Positions 16,395-24,605 of a stretch of 64,000 nucleotides of DNA are shown here, in pieces; position 1 is the first letter of the stretch, and every line of letters starts with the position of its first letter. The DNA is from CBDAQR01 sp965199055 (GTDB taxonomy: Bacteria > Pseudomonadota > Gammaproteobacteria > Pseudomonadales > Halieaceae). The notes below the pieces were generated by a model that was given only the letters and a program-made list of their open reading frames with translations, was not told where the DNA came from and made no database searches. The stretch is from the NCBI GenBank assembly GCA_965199055.1, contig CBDAQR010000003.1, forward strand, positions 496,001 to 560,000, read 5' to 3'. Both the position numbers and the translations under genes were made by a program.

Positions 16395-17206
16395 GGCCAG
16401 TCCATCGTCGGCAGTGGGTTGATCGTTTGCGCAAGGATTACCCTGTCAGCATTCGAGCGGCCTGTGGTGCAGCCGCGCTAAGTCGCACGGCGTATTACTA
16501 CACGCCCAAGCGAGTAGATGATAGTGAGCTGATTGATGCGTTGCTGGCCTTGGTTGAGAAGCACCCTCGCTGGGGTTTTCCAAAGCTGTGTAAGCGGCTC
16601 AGAGCGTTGGGTAAACGTTGGAATCACAAACGGATTTACCGTGTTTATATGGAGTTAAAACTGAATATACGGCGTAAAGTAAAACGCAGGATACCGAATA
16701 GGAATCCGTTGCCATTGCGCGTTCCTAGATCAGCCAATATCTGTTGGTCGATGGATTTTATGAGCGATACCTTGCGTCACGGTCATCGGTTTCGCACGTT
16801 CAATGTGGTTGATGATTTCAATCGAGAAGTGTTAGCGATAGATATCAATTCGGGCATTACTACGGAGCGAGTGATACATACATTAGATCGTATTGCAGCC
16901 TGGCGAGGCTATCCCGCTATTATCAGGGTTGATAATGGCCCTGAATTTACATCAGGGGCGTTGGCTGAATGGGCGCAAGCGCATGGAATTCAGATCGATT
17001 TCATCAAGCCCGGCAAGCCTTACCAAAATGGATTTATCGAACGTTTTAATCGCACGTATCGAGAGGAAGTATTGGACTTATATCTGTTCGAGACATTGCA
17101 GGAAGTTCGAGAGATCACGGATGACTGGATCGTGTTGTATAACCATGAACGACCCCATGATGGATTGAACGATATGACACCCGTTCAATACCGAGAAGTG
17201 GCTTAA
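16388..17206 (+). CDS. IS3-family transposase OrfB (DDE integrase core), made by -1 frameshift
   Basis: After the slip at 16382-16388 the frame reads 'ALGPVHRRQWVDRLRKDYPV', the normal entry of IS3 OrfB. It has no good start of its own; a TTG at 16427 is the first candidate. The rve integrase core shows 'WSMDFMSDTL' (first Asp), 'IIRVDNGPEFTS' (second Asp) and 'YQNGFIERFNRTYREEVLD' (Glu, with the N-G-F-x-E-x-F pattern). An HTH_21 region 'VEKHPRWGFPKLCKRLRALG' precedes it. The DDE triad is complete. It catalyses copy-out-paste-in transposition through a figure-eight intermediate. Confidence 0.94.
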   Translation, partial: ALGPVHRRQWVDRLRKDYPVSIRAACGAAALSRTAYYYTPKRVDDSELIDALLALVEKHPRWGFPKLCKRLRALGKRWNHKRIYRVYMELKLNIRRKVKRRIPNRNPLPLRVPRSANICWSMDFMSDTLRHGHRFRTFNVVDDFNREVLAIDINSGITTERVIHTLDRIAAWRGYPAIIRVDNGPEFTSGALAEWAQAHGIQIDFIKPGKPYQNGFIERFNRTYREEVLDLYLFETLQEVREITDDWIVLYNHERPHDGLNDMTPVQYREVA

Positions 17207-17211
17207 TTTTT

Positions 17212-18336
17212 CTATGAATGGGTGGTTAGCTGTTTGGGGTATTTACACACCTGCGGCCTCTGCAGGGAAACATCTATCGACTCAAACTTCCAACGACCTG
17301 ATTCACGCATAACGCCGGCCAGCAGTAACAGTAGTAGGAATCCACTGAGCACCAACCACTTACTATCGCGCGAAAGCTCAGCCACCCAAGGTCTCCATTG
17401 CCGATCAGTAAGAAGGTGGCTGCGCGCACCTTGGCCCGATCGCCGAGGCAGTCCTGCTTCCATCAGCACGGCATCTTCGGGACGAGCACAGTTTGCGACT
17501 TTCCTGAGAAGGCTCTGACCCCGCACAAAGGGCAACTCGCCTCTCATGGCTGCCAATCGTTGGCGAACAACCACGGCGGACTCCGGTCTGTCATTGGCTG
17601 ACGTCGCAAGCAATTCATCCACAAGGCTAGCCAATGCCGGCAGCAAGTCCGGTTTGCGCTGACCGAGAGGCTGATACTCCCCCACAGCCAATCTCGCGAT
17701 GAGCTGCTGAGGGTGATCCGGATTACCAAAGGGATGAAAACCGGATAGCAGGAAATAGAGCATCGCACCGAAGCTAAACAGGTCACTGCGAGCACTGGGA
17801 ACCTTGCCAAGCACCTGCTCGGGAGTGAGGGCTGAGTAACTTCCACTACGATTATCAGCGCCGCCGTCAATTTCAGGGCCCACGGCGATGCCAAAATCGG
17901 TGAGCTTTACGTGGCCAGACAGATTCAAGAGAACGTTGCTGGGCTTGATATCACGGTGGACGATGCCGCGTTCGTGAACTGCCGCGAGAGCTCCGCTTAT
18001 CTCTATTCCAATCTGCAAAACTTCCTGGGGTTCGAGTGAACAGGCGTTCGCCAGTTCAGCAAGATCAATGCCTTCAACATATTCGAGCACTAACACCAAG
18101 TTTTCTGCCAGCTCGACAACGTCATAAATTTGCACGATCAAGCGATGATTGAGCTGGGCCAGTGATTGCGCCTCCGCAATCAGATGAGATCGCGCCTCTG
18201 AAAATTCGGGAATGGGGAGGAACTTAAGCGCAACGCGCCGACTGAGTCTTCTGTCGAATCCAACATACACACTACCGCCTCCGCCCCGCTTTATCGGGCT
18301 CAAGACACGGTAAGGTCCGATAAACTCCTCGGACAT
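17212..18336 (-). pseudogene. Ser/Thr protein kinase (PknB/Hanks type), 3' end replaced by IS sequence
   Basis: The kinase domain is intact: glycine loop 'SPIKRGGGGSVYVGF', 'VALKFLP' (Lys), 'IVHRDIKPSNVLL' (catalytic Asp), 'KLTDFGIAVGPE' (DFG). A single TM helix follows ('WLVLSGFLLLLLLAGVM', about residue 330). After 'SLQRPQV' the gene enters the insertion sequence and ends with 11 IS-encoded residues, 374 in all. The undamaged ancestor would have been about 456 residues, with a C-terminal domain now at 15771-16055. The start is MSEEFIGPY, four bases after the stop of the FHA-sigma54 gene, so the two formed an operon. The kinase may keep activity but lacks its outer domain. Confidence 0.88.
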
Positions 18337-18340
18337 TGGA

Positions 18341-19867
18341 TCAATAATCCTGTGGGGTGAGATCCATTGCTCGCCAACGACGTCGCAGTGCAGTCCGAGA
18401 AACCTCCAACTGAGCAGCCGCAACATCAAGCTCGCCTTTGCATTCGCGATAGATCGCTTCGACTTCGGAGCTGGGTATATCGGCCGCTACGCGCAATCCA
18501 GGAATGCTCTGAATTCGGTTATAAAGCGCTTGTCGCGAAACCTCGAGTTCACGGGCAGCTTTACTGACTTCCCAGCGCGCGAGGAGCATCGCCTCGCGCA
18601 CCTCTAGCTCACTCAGCTCAGATGCCCGCCGATTCGATATCGTGGAGCTATGCTGCTCCGCTTCCTCCTCTTGCAGTCGCGATAGGACTTCCTCCGGCAC
18701 TATCAGACGCTCAGACTCACCGGTTGCTATCTCGATCTGTTTACACACGTTAAGAAATTCGCGCACGTTACCGGGCCAGTCATAGTTAGCGAACTCGCAA
18801 ATGAGATACGCCCATTGCGAGACCATTTCAGCATCGTTCCGATCTGCACGATGAAGTAACTCCGGGAGAGCGTGGGCTAAGAGTCGCCCCAAATCTTCTA
18901 CGCGTTCGCGCAGTGGCGGGATATGTATCTCAAATCCGCCCAAACGGTGCCTGAGCGCCACACTAAACTCTCTACCGCTGCCGGCGATGTCCGCGTCCGT
19001 CGCTGCAATTACGCGGACATCGACTCTCTCAATACCTCCGCCAGCAAGCTGCACTTCGCCTTCCTGCAGAGCACGGAGCAATTGCGGTTGCACAGCGGGC
19101 GGGCAATCACCAATCTCGTCTAGAAACAGCGAGCCGCCGGTCGCCCGTTGAAAGTATCCCTTCCGATGTGAATCTGCACCGGTATAAGCACCCTTGCGCA
19201 CACCAAAGAGCTCTGCCGCAGCCAACTCCGCTGGCAGCGCGGCCATATTCAGAGAGACTAAAGAATTTCCACTGCGCTCACTAGAACGATGAATTGCCCG
19301 CGCCACGAGTTCCTTGCCAGTACCGGATTCGCCCAGAAGTAAAACTGGAACCTCTGTAGCAGCCACCTTGGTAATCAAATCACGCGTGCGATCAAGAGCG
19401 GCGCTCTCACCGATCAATCCATGCGAGTGCGCTGCTTCTTGCTTAGGTGGCGCATAGTGCAGCAGCAGCACGACGCGCCGGGCCAGACACAGCAGCCTCC
19501 CGGCGCCTATTTCTGTCTGAGGAATAGTAACGCTATCAGATAGCCTATCTCGGCCAATAACAACGCTACTGCCATGTTCCGCCAGGCAAATTCGCAACTC
19601 ATTATTTAGAAAACGTAGAGAGATCGGATTCCGACTGATGTAAGGATCACCGAGGGGGCGATCTTCTCCATCGGCAGAGGCGAACAGTGGCTCGTTTCTA
19701 CCTAGCAGCAGTTCGCCTGTCGGCGGGATATCGGGCCGGCAGACCTCGCCGATACGCTCGCACCTTGGGTGATAAAGGATCGTGAGCATGATGCTCTCAC
19801 CAGCATGACTATGGGATGAGAGCGGAAGTTCTGGCAGCGTTACGTCGGGTTGTTCGCCGTTGCTCAT
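18341..19867 (-). CDS. FHA-like/sigma-54 activator with tandem Fis-type HTH
   Basis: A 508-residue regulator. The N-terminal ~150 residues resemble an FHA domain ('LLLGRNEPL', 'YISRNPISLRF'), though the phosphothreonine-binding S-x-x-H reads S-R-N-P. A full AAA+ sigma-54 interaction domain follows: Walker A 'LLGESGTGKELVARA', L1 loop 'GAYTGA' instead of GAFTGA, Walker B 'GGSLFLDEIGD', arginine-finger region 'HRLGGFEIHIPPLRERV'. The end carries one clear Fis-type HTH ('EVSKAARELEVSRQALYNRI') and a second similar unit ('DVAAAQLEVSRTALRRRWRA'). It should drive RpoN-dependent genes, with the co-transcribed kinase supplying phosphorylation as input. No target operon is evident next to it. The first ATG was used; MLTILYHP (residue 27) is an alternative. 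Confidence 0.92.
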   Translation of the reverse strand: MSNGEQPDVTLPELPLSSHSHAGESIMLTILYHPRCERIGEVCRPDIPPTGELLLGRNEPLFASADGEDRPLGDPYISRNPISLRFLNNELRICLAEHGSSVVIGRDRLSDSVTIPQTEIGAGRLLCLARRVVLLLHYAPPKQEAAHSHGLIGESAALDRTRDLITKVAATEVPVLLLGESGTGKELVARAIHRSSERSGNSLVSLNMAALPAELAAAELFGVRKGAYTGADSHRKGYFQRATGGSLFLDEIGDCPPAVQPQLLRALQEGEVQLAGGGIERVDVRVIAATDADIAGSGREFSVALRHRLGGFEIHIPPLRERVEDLGRLLAHALPELLHRADRNDAEMVSQWAYLICEFANYDWPGNVREFLNVCKQIEIATGESERLIVPEEVLSRLQEEEAEQHSSTISNRRASELSELEVREAMLLARWEVSKAARELEVSRQALYNRIQSIPGLRVAADIPSSEVEAIYRECKGELDVAAAQLEVSRTALRRRWRAMDLTPQDY

Positions 19868-19938
19868 GGCCGTTTTGTTATTCCTTTATCATCAGCCCTG
19901 AACTCAGTTTAGCAGTTGCTCGACAAACAGCGGTCGAA

Positions 19939-20700
19939 TCAATAAGGCAGCGTAGCACCCCCATCCAGCAACAGGTGCTCACCGGTTACATTAGGTGCGC
20001 TGTCGACGAAGAACCAGATATTTTCAGCGACGGTTTCGGCGTTCATGATCTCGCCGGTGCTGGCCTGGGTTTCGTAGTGTTGCTTGACCATAGGATAGAG
20101 TTCCTCGCCCAAGCCCTCGGCCAGCCAATCCCCTTCCACCATGCCGGGGCATACCGCATTGACGCGAATCTCGGGCCCAAGGTTGCGCGCCGCTGACATA
20201 TTCAGCGCCAGCATAGCCGCCTTGGAGCACGCGTAGGCCAGACTGCTGCCCACCCCGATGAGGCCCGCCACAGAGGCCACATTGACGATAGAGCCGCCGG
20301 TTTTCTTCATGGTCGGCACCACCGCACGAATCATCTGGAACGCGCCCACGGTGTTCACACGGTAAAGGTTATGAAAGTCTTCGGCGTCCAGGCCTTCGAG
20401 ATCAGCATGGCCACAGAACTTGGTGGTGCCGGCATTATTCACCAGCGAATCCACCCTACCCCAGCGCTCAACGGCGGCATCGACCATAGCGCGACAGGCG
20501 GCATCTTCGCCCACATCAGCGCCGACACTCAGTGCTTCTACCCCTTGTTGCTGGCAATAGTCGACCACCTCATCGGCGCCAGTTTGGTTGCTGTTGTAGT
20601 TCACCAGCACGTTGTAGCCATTGCGCGCGGCCAGCTTTGCAACCGCTGCGCCAATGCCCGAGGAAGACCCTGTTACCAGGATCACTTTGTTGTCGGTCAT
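19939..20700 (-). CDS. short-chain dehydrogenase/reductase
   Basis: A 253-residue classical SDR. The NAD(P) loop is 'ILVTGSSSGIGAAVA', the structural motif 'LVNNAGTTKF' (NNAG), the catalytic Ser in 'IVNVASVAGLIGVGSS' and Tyr-x3-Lys in 'AYACSKAAML'. The segment 'LVNYNSNQTGADEVV' after strand 2 (Asn-Tyr-Asn-Ser) favours NADPH, as in FabG-like enzymes. It reduces or oxidises a hydroxyl or keto group in the cytosol; the substrate is not visible. It stands alone between the regulator gene and ampE with its own leader. Confidence 0.92.
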   Translation of the reverse strand: MTDNKVILVTGSSSGIGAAVAKLAARNGYNVLVNYNSNQTGADEVVDYCQQQGVEALSVGADVGEDAACRAMVDAAVERWGRVDSLVNNAGTTKFCGHADLEGLDAEDFHNLYRVNTVGAFQMIRAVVPTMKKTGGSIVNVASVAGLIGVGSSLAYACSKAAMLALNMSAARNLGPEIRVNAVCPGMVEGDWLAEGLGEELYPMVKQHYETQASTGEIMNAETVAENIWFFVDSAPNVTGEHLLLDGGATLPY

Positions 20701-20717
20701 ATCACGCCTCCTGCGTG

Positions 20718-21590
20718 TTAGAGAAAGAGCACCAGTAGTGAGAGCACCACTACCCAGGCCACCGCGCTGCGGCTGAGCAGGCTCTGCAGTTCACCAATCT
20801 CCCAGGTGGAAATTTCAGCGAAGGCGGTATCATCGCCGTTGTCGCCGGAAAACACGGTCGCTTTGAGGCCCAGCGCAGCATGCGCCGCGTCGGCCAGCAC
20901 CGCCGATGTGGGCGTATCGGTGTCGCTGAAGCTGGAGACCACTTGGGCGCGGCTGCCCACCCAGTCACCGGTCAGCGCAAACGCAAATACCAGCATCCGG
21001 GCGGGTATCCAGTTCAGGTAGTACAGCAGCTGCGAGACCATGCGCTTTTGCACCACGTCTTCGGTGTGCTGACCATAAAGATGCAGGAGCCGATAGGCGA
21101 GCGCACCCGGAGCCCCCAGCAGCGCGAAGTAGAAGATGACGGCAAACCAGCGCTCGAACCCCAGGTAACACAAGCGCTCTTTCACCCAGCGATGCAGTTG
21201 CTCAGGGCCGTTGGGGCAGTCTTCTTCCGTCTCTCCATCCAGCTCGCTGGTCGCAAACAGATAAGCCCCTTCAAAATCACTGTTCTCGGTAAAGCCACGG
21301 TATCGTTTTACCAGATCGTCAAAGTCCCTGCGTCCGAAGCTATAGAGCAGCACCACCACCAGCAGTGCCAAACTCACCAGGCCGAAAAACCATCCCGCCA
21401 CCAGGTCTTCTACCAAATACACGAGAATCGCGGGTAACAGCACCGCCACGGCGATTTGTAGTTCCGGCATGAGCCCAAAACCCATAACTCGGTTGGAGAA
21501 ATCGCGGAACCAGTCGTCCTTGTGCAGCGGGCCAGCACTGCCCCAATACTGCAGCAGGCCAAGAGAAATGATGAGGGCGAGGAAGGTCAA
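20718..21590 (-). CDS. ampE: AmpE-family inner-membrane protein
   Basis: A 290-residue membrane protein with about four to five TM helices. 'FSNRVMGFGLMPELQIAVAV', 'FERWFAVIFYFALLGAPGAL', 'AYRLLHLY' and the end 'SRSAVAWVVVLSLLVLFL' follow AmpE, a CbiB/CobD-related protein encoded downstream of ampD in gammaproteobacteria. AmpE is described as a sensory or signalling partner of AmpD in beta-lactamase induction; its biochemical activity is unsettled. The ATG lies eight bases after the ampD stop, so the ampDE operon structure is kept. Confidence 0.92.
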   Translation of the reverse strand: MTFLALIISLGLLQYWGSAGPLHKDDWFRDFSNRVMGFGLMPELQIAVAVLLPAILVYLVEDLVAGWFFGLVSLALLVVVLLYSFGRRDFDDLVKRYRGFTENSDFEGAYLFATSELDGETEEDCPNGPEQLHRWVKERLCYLGFERWFAVIFYFALLGAPGALAYRLLHLYGQHTEDVVQKRMVSQLLYYLNWIPARMLVFAFALTGDWVGSRAQVVSSFSDTDTPTSAVLADAAHAALGLKATVFSGDNGDDTAFAEISTWEIGELQSLLSRSAVAWVVVLSLLVLFL

Positions 21591-21598
21591 AGGTCGAT

Positions 21599-22144
21599 TT
21601 ACTCCTGTAACAGCTGGCGATAACGGTCCCAGTCAAACGCGGGACCCGGATCAGTCTTGCGCCCGGGGGCGATAGCCGAGTGGCCGCAGATGCGCCCGGG
21701 CTGGATTAGCGGGTACTCCGCCATGATCTGTCTGCTCACCCGCACCAGCGCATTGTACTGCTGATCAGTATAGGCTTCCTCGTCGGTTCCCTCCAATTCG
21801 ATGCCGATACTGAAGTCGTTGCAGTTGTCCCTGCCCTCGAATTCAGAAACGCCCGCGTGCCAGGCACGCTGAGCCAAGGGCACAAATTGCACCAGCTCGC
21901 CATCACGGCGAATCAGTAAATGGGCAGATACCTGCAAGTCGCGGAGCTGATCAAAATAGGGGTGAGCGTCGCAGTCCAGCGTATTGCAGAAGAACGCCTC
22001 GATGGACCCACCCCCGAACTCGCCGGGGGGCAGACTGATGTTGTGAATCACCAACAAGCTGATGTCGCTGGCATCAGGTCGCTCGTTGCAATTTGGCGAT
22101 GGGCAACGCCGGGCCTCGCCCAGCCATGCAGCATTCTGCGTCAC
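21599..22144 (-). CDS. ampD: 1,6-anhydro-N-acetylmuramyl-L-alanine amidase AmpD
   Basis: A 181-residue zinc amidase of the cytosol that splits anhydro-muropeptides during cell-wall recycling. The Amidase_2 metal ligands are all visible: His in 'SLLVIHNISLPPGEFGGG', and His and Asp in 'CGHSAIAPGRKTDPGPAFDW'. The catalytic Glu lies in 'FSIGIELEGTDE'. Loss of AmpD raises anhydro-muropeptide levels and, where AmpR is present, derepresses AmpC. The length is the usual one. It is first in the ampDE operon, about 30 bases from the end of the secreted-protein gene 22177-22665, which runs in the same direction. Confidence 0.97.
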   Translation of the reverse strand: MTQNAAWLGEARRCPSPNCNERPDASDISLLVIHNISLPPGEFGGGSIEAFFCNTLDCDAHPYFDQLRDLQVSAHLLIRRDGELVQFVPLAQRAWHAGVSEFEGRDNCNDFSIGIELEGTDEEAYTDQQYNALVRVSRQIMAEYPLIQPGRICGHSAIAPGRKTDPGPAFDWDRYRQLLQE

Positions 22145-22176
22145 GCAGATCCCCGGTCGTTTCGAAACTGCCTACA

Positions 22177-22665
22177 TCATAAAGGCAACGGGCTGGAGGC
22201 GAAACGGTGTTGCACCGGGGGTTGTTTGGCAGGATCGAGAAATACGGTCGCCAGAACTGGCTGGCGATCGATCACCCAGGTGTAGTGATCGTGGCTGTTA
22301 AGGGTAACGGTGAGCTGATTGATGCCCGGCTTGAACAATTCCGCACCCAGATGAATCCACTCACCGTAGATGCGGATTCGCTTCTTGCCATTAATCATCA
22401 GGTGCGCGTGCCCTTCGGCAACATCGGCCGGCGCATCGCCAGCTTGCTCCGGCGATTCAAGCTGGTAGTTCGCCACGCGCAGCCGCAGGTTAAATCCGTT
22501 GCTGGCATCGGGATAAACATCGATCTCCAGGGCGGGCTGGCGATAGCCCTCGGGCAGCACCAGCGGGTTATGGTTATGCACCATCACCTCTTCGACTGGC
22601 TGCTGAGCCAGCGCAGCGGAAACAGATAGCAGCAGTGTAGTAAGGGCCAGCCCTGGTTTAACCAC
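22177..22665 (-). CDS. small secreted protein with EGHAHL motif, partner of YHYH protein
   Basis: A 162-residue exported protein: Sec signal at residues 1-20 ('VVKPGLALTTLLLSVSAALA'), then a beta-rich domain with 'EGHAHLMINGKKRIRIYGEW' and 'LNSHDHYTWVIDRQPVL'. The clustered histidines suggest metal binding. I cannot name the family; Cu-binding or structural roles are both open. The start chosen is the GTG at 22663-22665, with GGAGG eight bases before it; a GTG five codons earlier (22680) has no ribosome site. That GGAGG lies in the 3' arm of a perfect 32-bp palindrome, and the gene overlaps the YHYH gene by eight bases, so it is probably expressed only when the YHYH gene is translated. Confidence 0.78.
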   Translation of the reverse strand: MVKPGLALTTLLLSVSAALAQQPVEEVMVHNHNPLVLPEGYRQPALEIDVYPDASNGFNLRLRVANYQLESPEQAGDAPADVAEGHAHLMINGKKRIRIYGEWIHLGAELFKPGINQLTVTLNSHDHYTWVIDRQPVLATVFLDPAKQPPVQHRFASSPLPL

Positions 22666-24469
22666 CTGGCGGGCCTCCACCCATGGGTGGAGGCCCGCCG
22701 CCGGGACCAGAAAGCCCCGTAGAGCAGGAAGACGGCGCCCCTTCCTGCAGCTCGCCTGCGTAGCGCGGCCCTACAGAATACGGGAACGCTGGAACAACAG
22801 CGTCGCCGTCAAATTCAATGGTCACATGGTAGTGATAACCCAGCTCATCGTGACTGTGCCCGTTGTATTCATCCAGGTACTCATCGCCGCGAGCACTTAA
22901 GCTCGCGTCGTAGTACCAATCCTCGAAGAAGAAGCCACTCTCGGTAGTAAAGGTGTTTTGCGACATGGACGTATAGGTGCCAGAGGTCGTCGGCCCATTA
23001 GCGTCGGCGGACTCCGTACCGGCCGACAGATCATACTGGTCAACCAACAGGCAGCTGCGCACACCGGCCTCGCCACACCCACTGGCGGAGCCAGCGTTGT
23101 CGTAATCCCGCGCCACCCAGGATGATCGCGCCAATGTTCCATCATTCTGCCAGGGGCCGTAAATGGGATAGCCGTCTGATGCAAACCCGTATAGCGGCGA
23201 ATGCCCGTCTCCTTCATCACCGACAAGTTCGGCCAAACACTCGGAGTAGAAATGGTGATGGTAATCCCCATTGGCGGCGTGACCACCACAGATGTCCACA
23301 TCGTACACTTCGGCGACTGGTGCCAAGGTGTACCACACACCTTCATTGTTATAGCTCTGCGCATCGGTCCAGTTGTACACGGAGGTTCCATTCACGTAAT
23401 AACCGACGCTGCCAATTCCGGTATCACATTCCGTCGTCGTCGGCTCCGGCTCCAGCGGCAACACAATCACGTGCGACACATCCTCAGGACACACCGGCCC
23501 AGGTGGCCAGTAGCCATAACCACCTGTGTTCTGGCAGTCATTGTTGCTGGAATAACCAATGTCCTCGCCAAACTTCACCACCTGGCCGACGCTCACGGCG
23601 GGTTGACCCGTCACGAAATCAGAAGAGCTGCGCGGCCGGTCGCTGAGCCAATCGAACAATGCCTGGGTGATGGTGACCGAATAATCCGGTATGCCGGTGG
23701 CATTGATCTCGACGAAATCGCTGCCGCTCTCGCTCACGCTCTGCACGTTCACCAGCACGCCCTGGGTGCTGCCAGACTCGAACAGATTGTCTGACCGCTC
23801 GTCACCCTCGTTCAAAATCCAGGCGGTGACTAGCTCGGATTGACTGCCATTGCCGCCCTCCTCGTCAATCAGCTCGCTGGCTGTGGTCATACCGCCCAGG
23901 GCTAGTGCTGCCTCTGCCCTGTCCGTGAGGGTAGAGTCTATAAACAGGTCGTTGTAATCCGTGAAGCGCTGGTAATCGAGCCCGAACAGGTCCGCATAGT
24001 CCACCTCGCCGTCTGCCAGGGTTTCAATCTCCTCACTCAGTATCTGCTGGGCCAGTTCGTCCAGAGCGTCGCGCACCTCGCTGGCAGGCAGTGATTTCAC
24101 ATCGTAGTAAAGCGCCGTAGACAGCGCATTCATGGCGCCGTAGCCAGTCACATTGCCATTCTCTTTCCCCACTAACTCGCGCGGAAATACCACCAGATAC
24201 TCGCACACCTGATCCGCACAAATTTCCAGCAGGTAGGGGGCATCTGCCGAGGTATCCAACTCTGGCAGTTCCTTGAGCACATCCCGAAAATCAGTATCAC
24301 CGGTAAAATAACCGCCAAACACCTCATCGACGTTGGTCGTGCGACTGGTGAGCGGTGTGGATTGATCCGCCCAGCCATAGAGATTGATCGTCAGATTTCC
24401 ATCATTACGATTGGAAATACACCCCGAAAGCAGCGCTATCGATAGCGCCAGAATAAGCAGTCGTTTCAT
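22658..24469 (-). CDS. YHYH-domain lipoprotein
   Basis: A 603-residue lipoprotein: lipobox 'ALLSGC' with Cys17. The C-terminal ~300 residues form a YHYH domain, with 'DICGGHAANGDYHHHFYSEC', 'YGFASDGYPIYGPW' and the name-giving 'ELGYHYHVTIEFDG'. The first ~300 residues are acidic and unassigned. The protein ends in a Gly/Pro tail (GGPPPMGGGPPGG) encoded by a perfect palindrome. YHYH proteins are widespread in marine bacteria and of unknown function, though their His pattern suggests metal binding. It forms a two-gene unit with the smaller secreted protein behind it, placed between ampD and nadC, which are neighbours in E. coli. Confidence 0.9.
   Translation of the reverse strand: MKRLLILALSIALLSGCISNRNDGNLTINLYGWADQSTPLTSRTTNVDEVFGGYFTGDTDFRDVLKELPELDTSADAPYLLEICADQVCEYLVVFPRELVGKENGNVTGYGAMNALSTALYYDVKSLPASEVRDALDELAQQILSEEIETLADGEVDYADLFGLDYQRFTDYNDLFIDSTLTDRAEAALALGGMTTASELIDEEGGNGSQSELVTAWILNEGDERSDNLFESGSTQGVLVNVQSVSESGSDFVEINATGIPDYSVTITQALFDWLSDRPRSSSDFVTGQPAVSVGQVVKFGEDIGYSSNNDCQNTGGYGYWPPGPVCPEDVSHVIVLPLEPEPTTTECDTGIGSVGYYVNGTSVYNWTDAQSYNNEGVWYTLAPVAEVYDVDICGGHAANGDYHHHFYSECLAELVGDEGDGHSPLYGFASDGYPIYGPWQNDGTLARSSWVARDYDNAGSASGCGEAGVRSCLLVDQYDLSAGTESADANGPTTSGTYTSMSQNTFTTESGFFFEDWYYDASLSARGDEYLDEYNGHSHDELGYHYHVTIEFDGDAVVPAFPYSVGPRYAGELQEGAPSSCSTGLSGPGGGPPPMGGGPPGG
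22668..22699 (-). repeat. perfect 32-bp palindrome over a gene junction
   Basis: GGCGGGCCTCCACCCA is followed at once by its exact reverse complement. In the minus-strand RNA it would form a very strong hairpin (limited by the loop) that includes the GGAGG ribosome site of the secreted-protein gene and codons for the last residues of the YHYH protein. No T-run follows, so it is not a standard terminator. Confidence 0.93.
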
Positions 24470-24605
24470 GACTCCGCCTTTCTACTTTTTGATTACTTTA
24501 CTCAGCAATTGCCACCAGCGCACCTGCTTTAAAGCAAAGATATGTAAATCCCCGCAGTTTCTTGTGCTGGCACCTTAGAAAGCCCAACTGATACAATCCG
24601 CCGCC

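Larger units (their letters stand above)
16057..17247 (+). mobile_element. IS3-family insertion sequence, complete
   Basis: A 1,191-bp element bounded by imperfect inverted repeats that begin TGTAAGTACCCC on the left and TGTAAATACCCC (complement of the right end). They continue with partial similarity (CCAC-CAT----TAGAAA). The target duplication is CACC at 16053-16056 and 17248-17251. OrfA and OrfB with an A6G frameshift site are intact, so it may still be mobile. The 4-bp duplication and OrfA type suggest the IS407 subgroup of IS3, as an inference. It interrupts a Ser/Thr kinase gene. Confidence 0.95.

Noticed and set aside
22668..22699. Palindrome as a Rho-independent terminator
   Set aside because: No T-run on either strand and it lies inside two coding regions.
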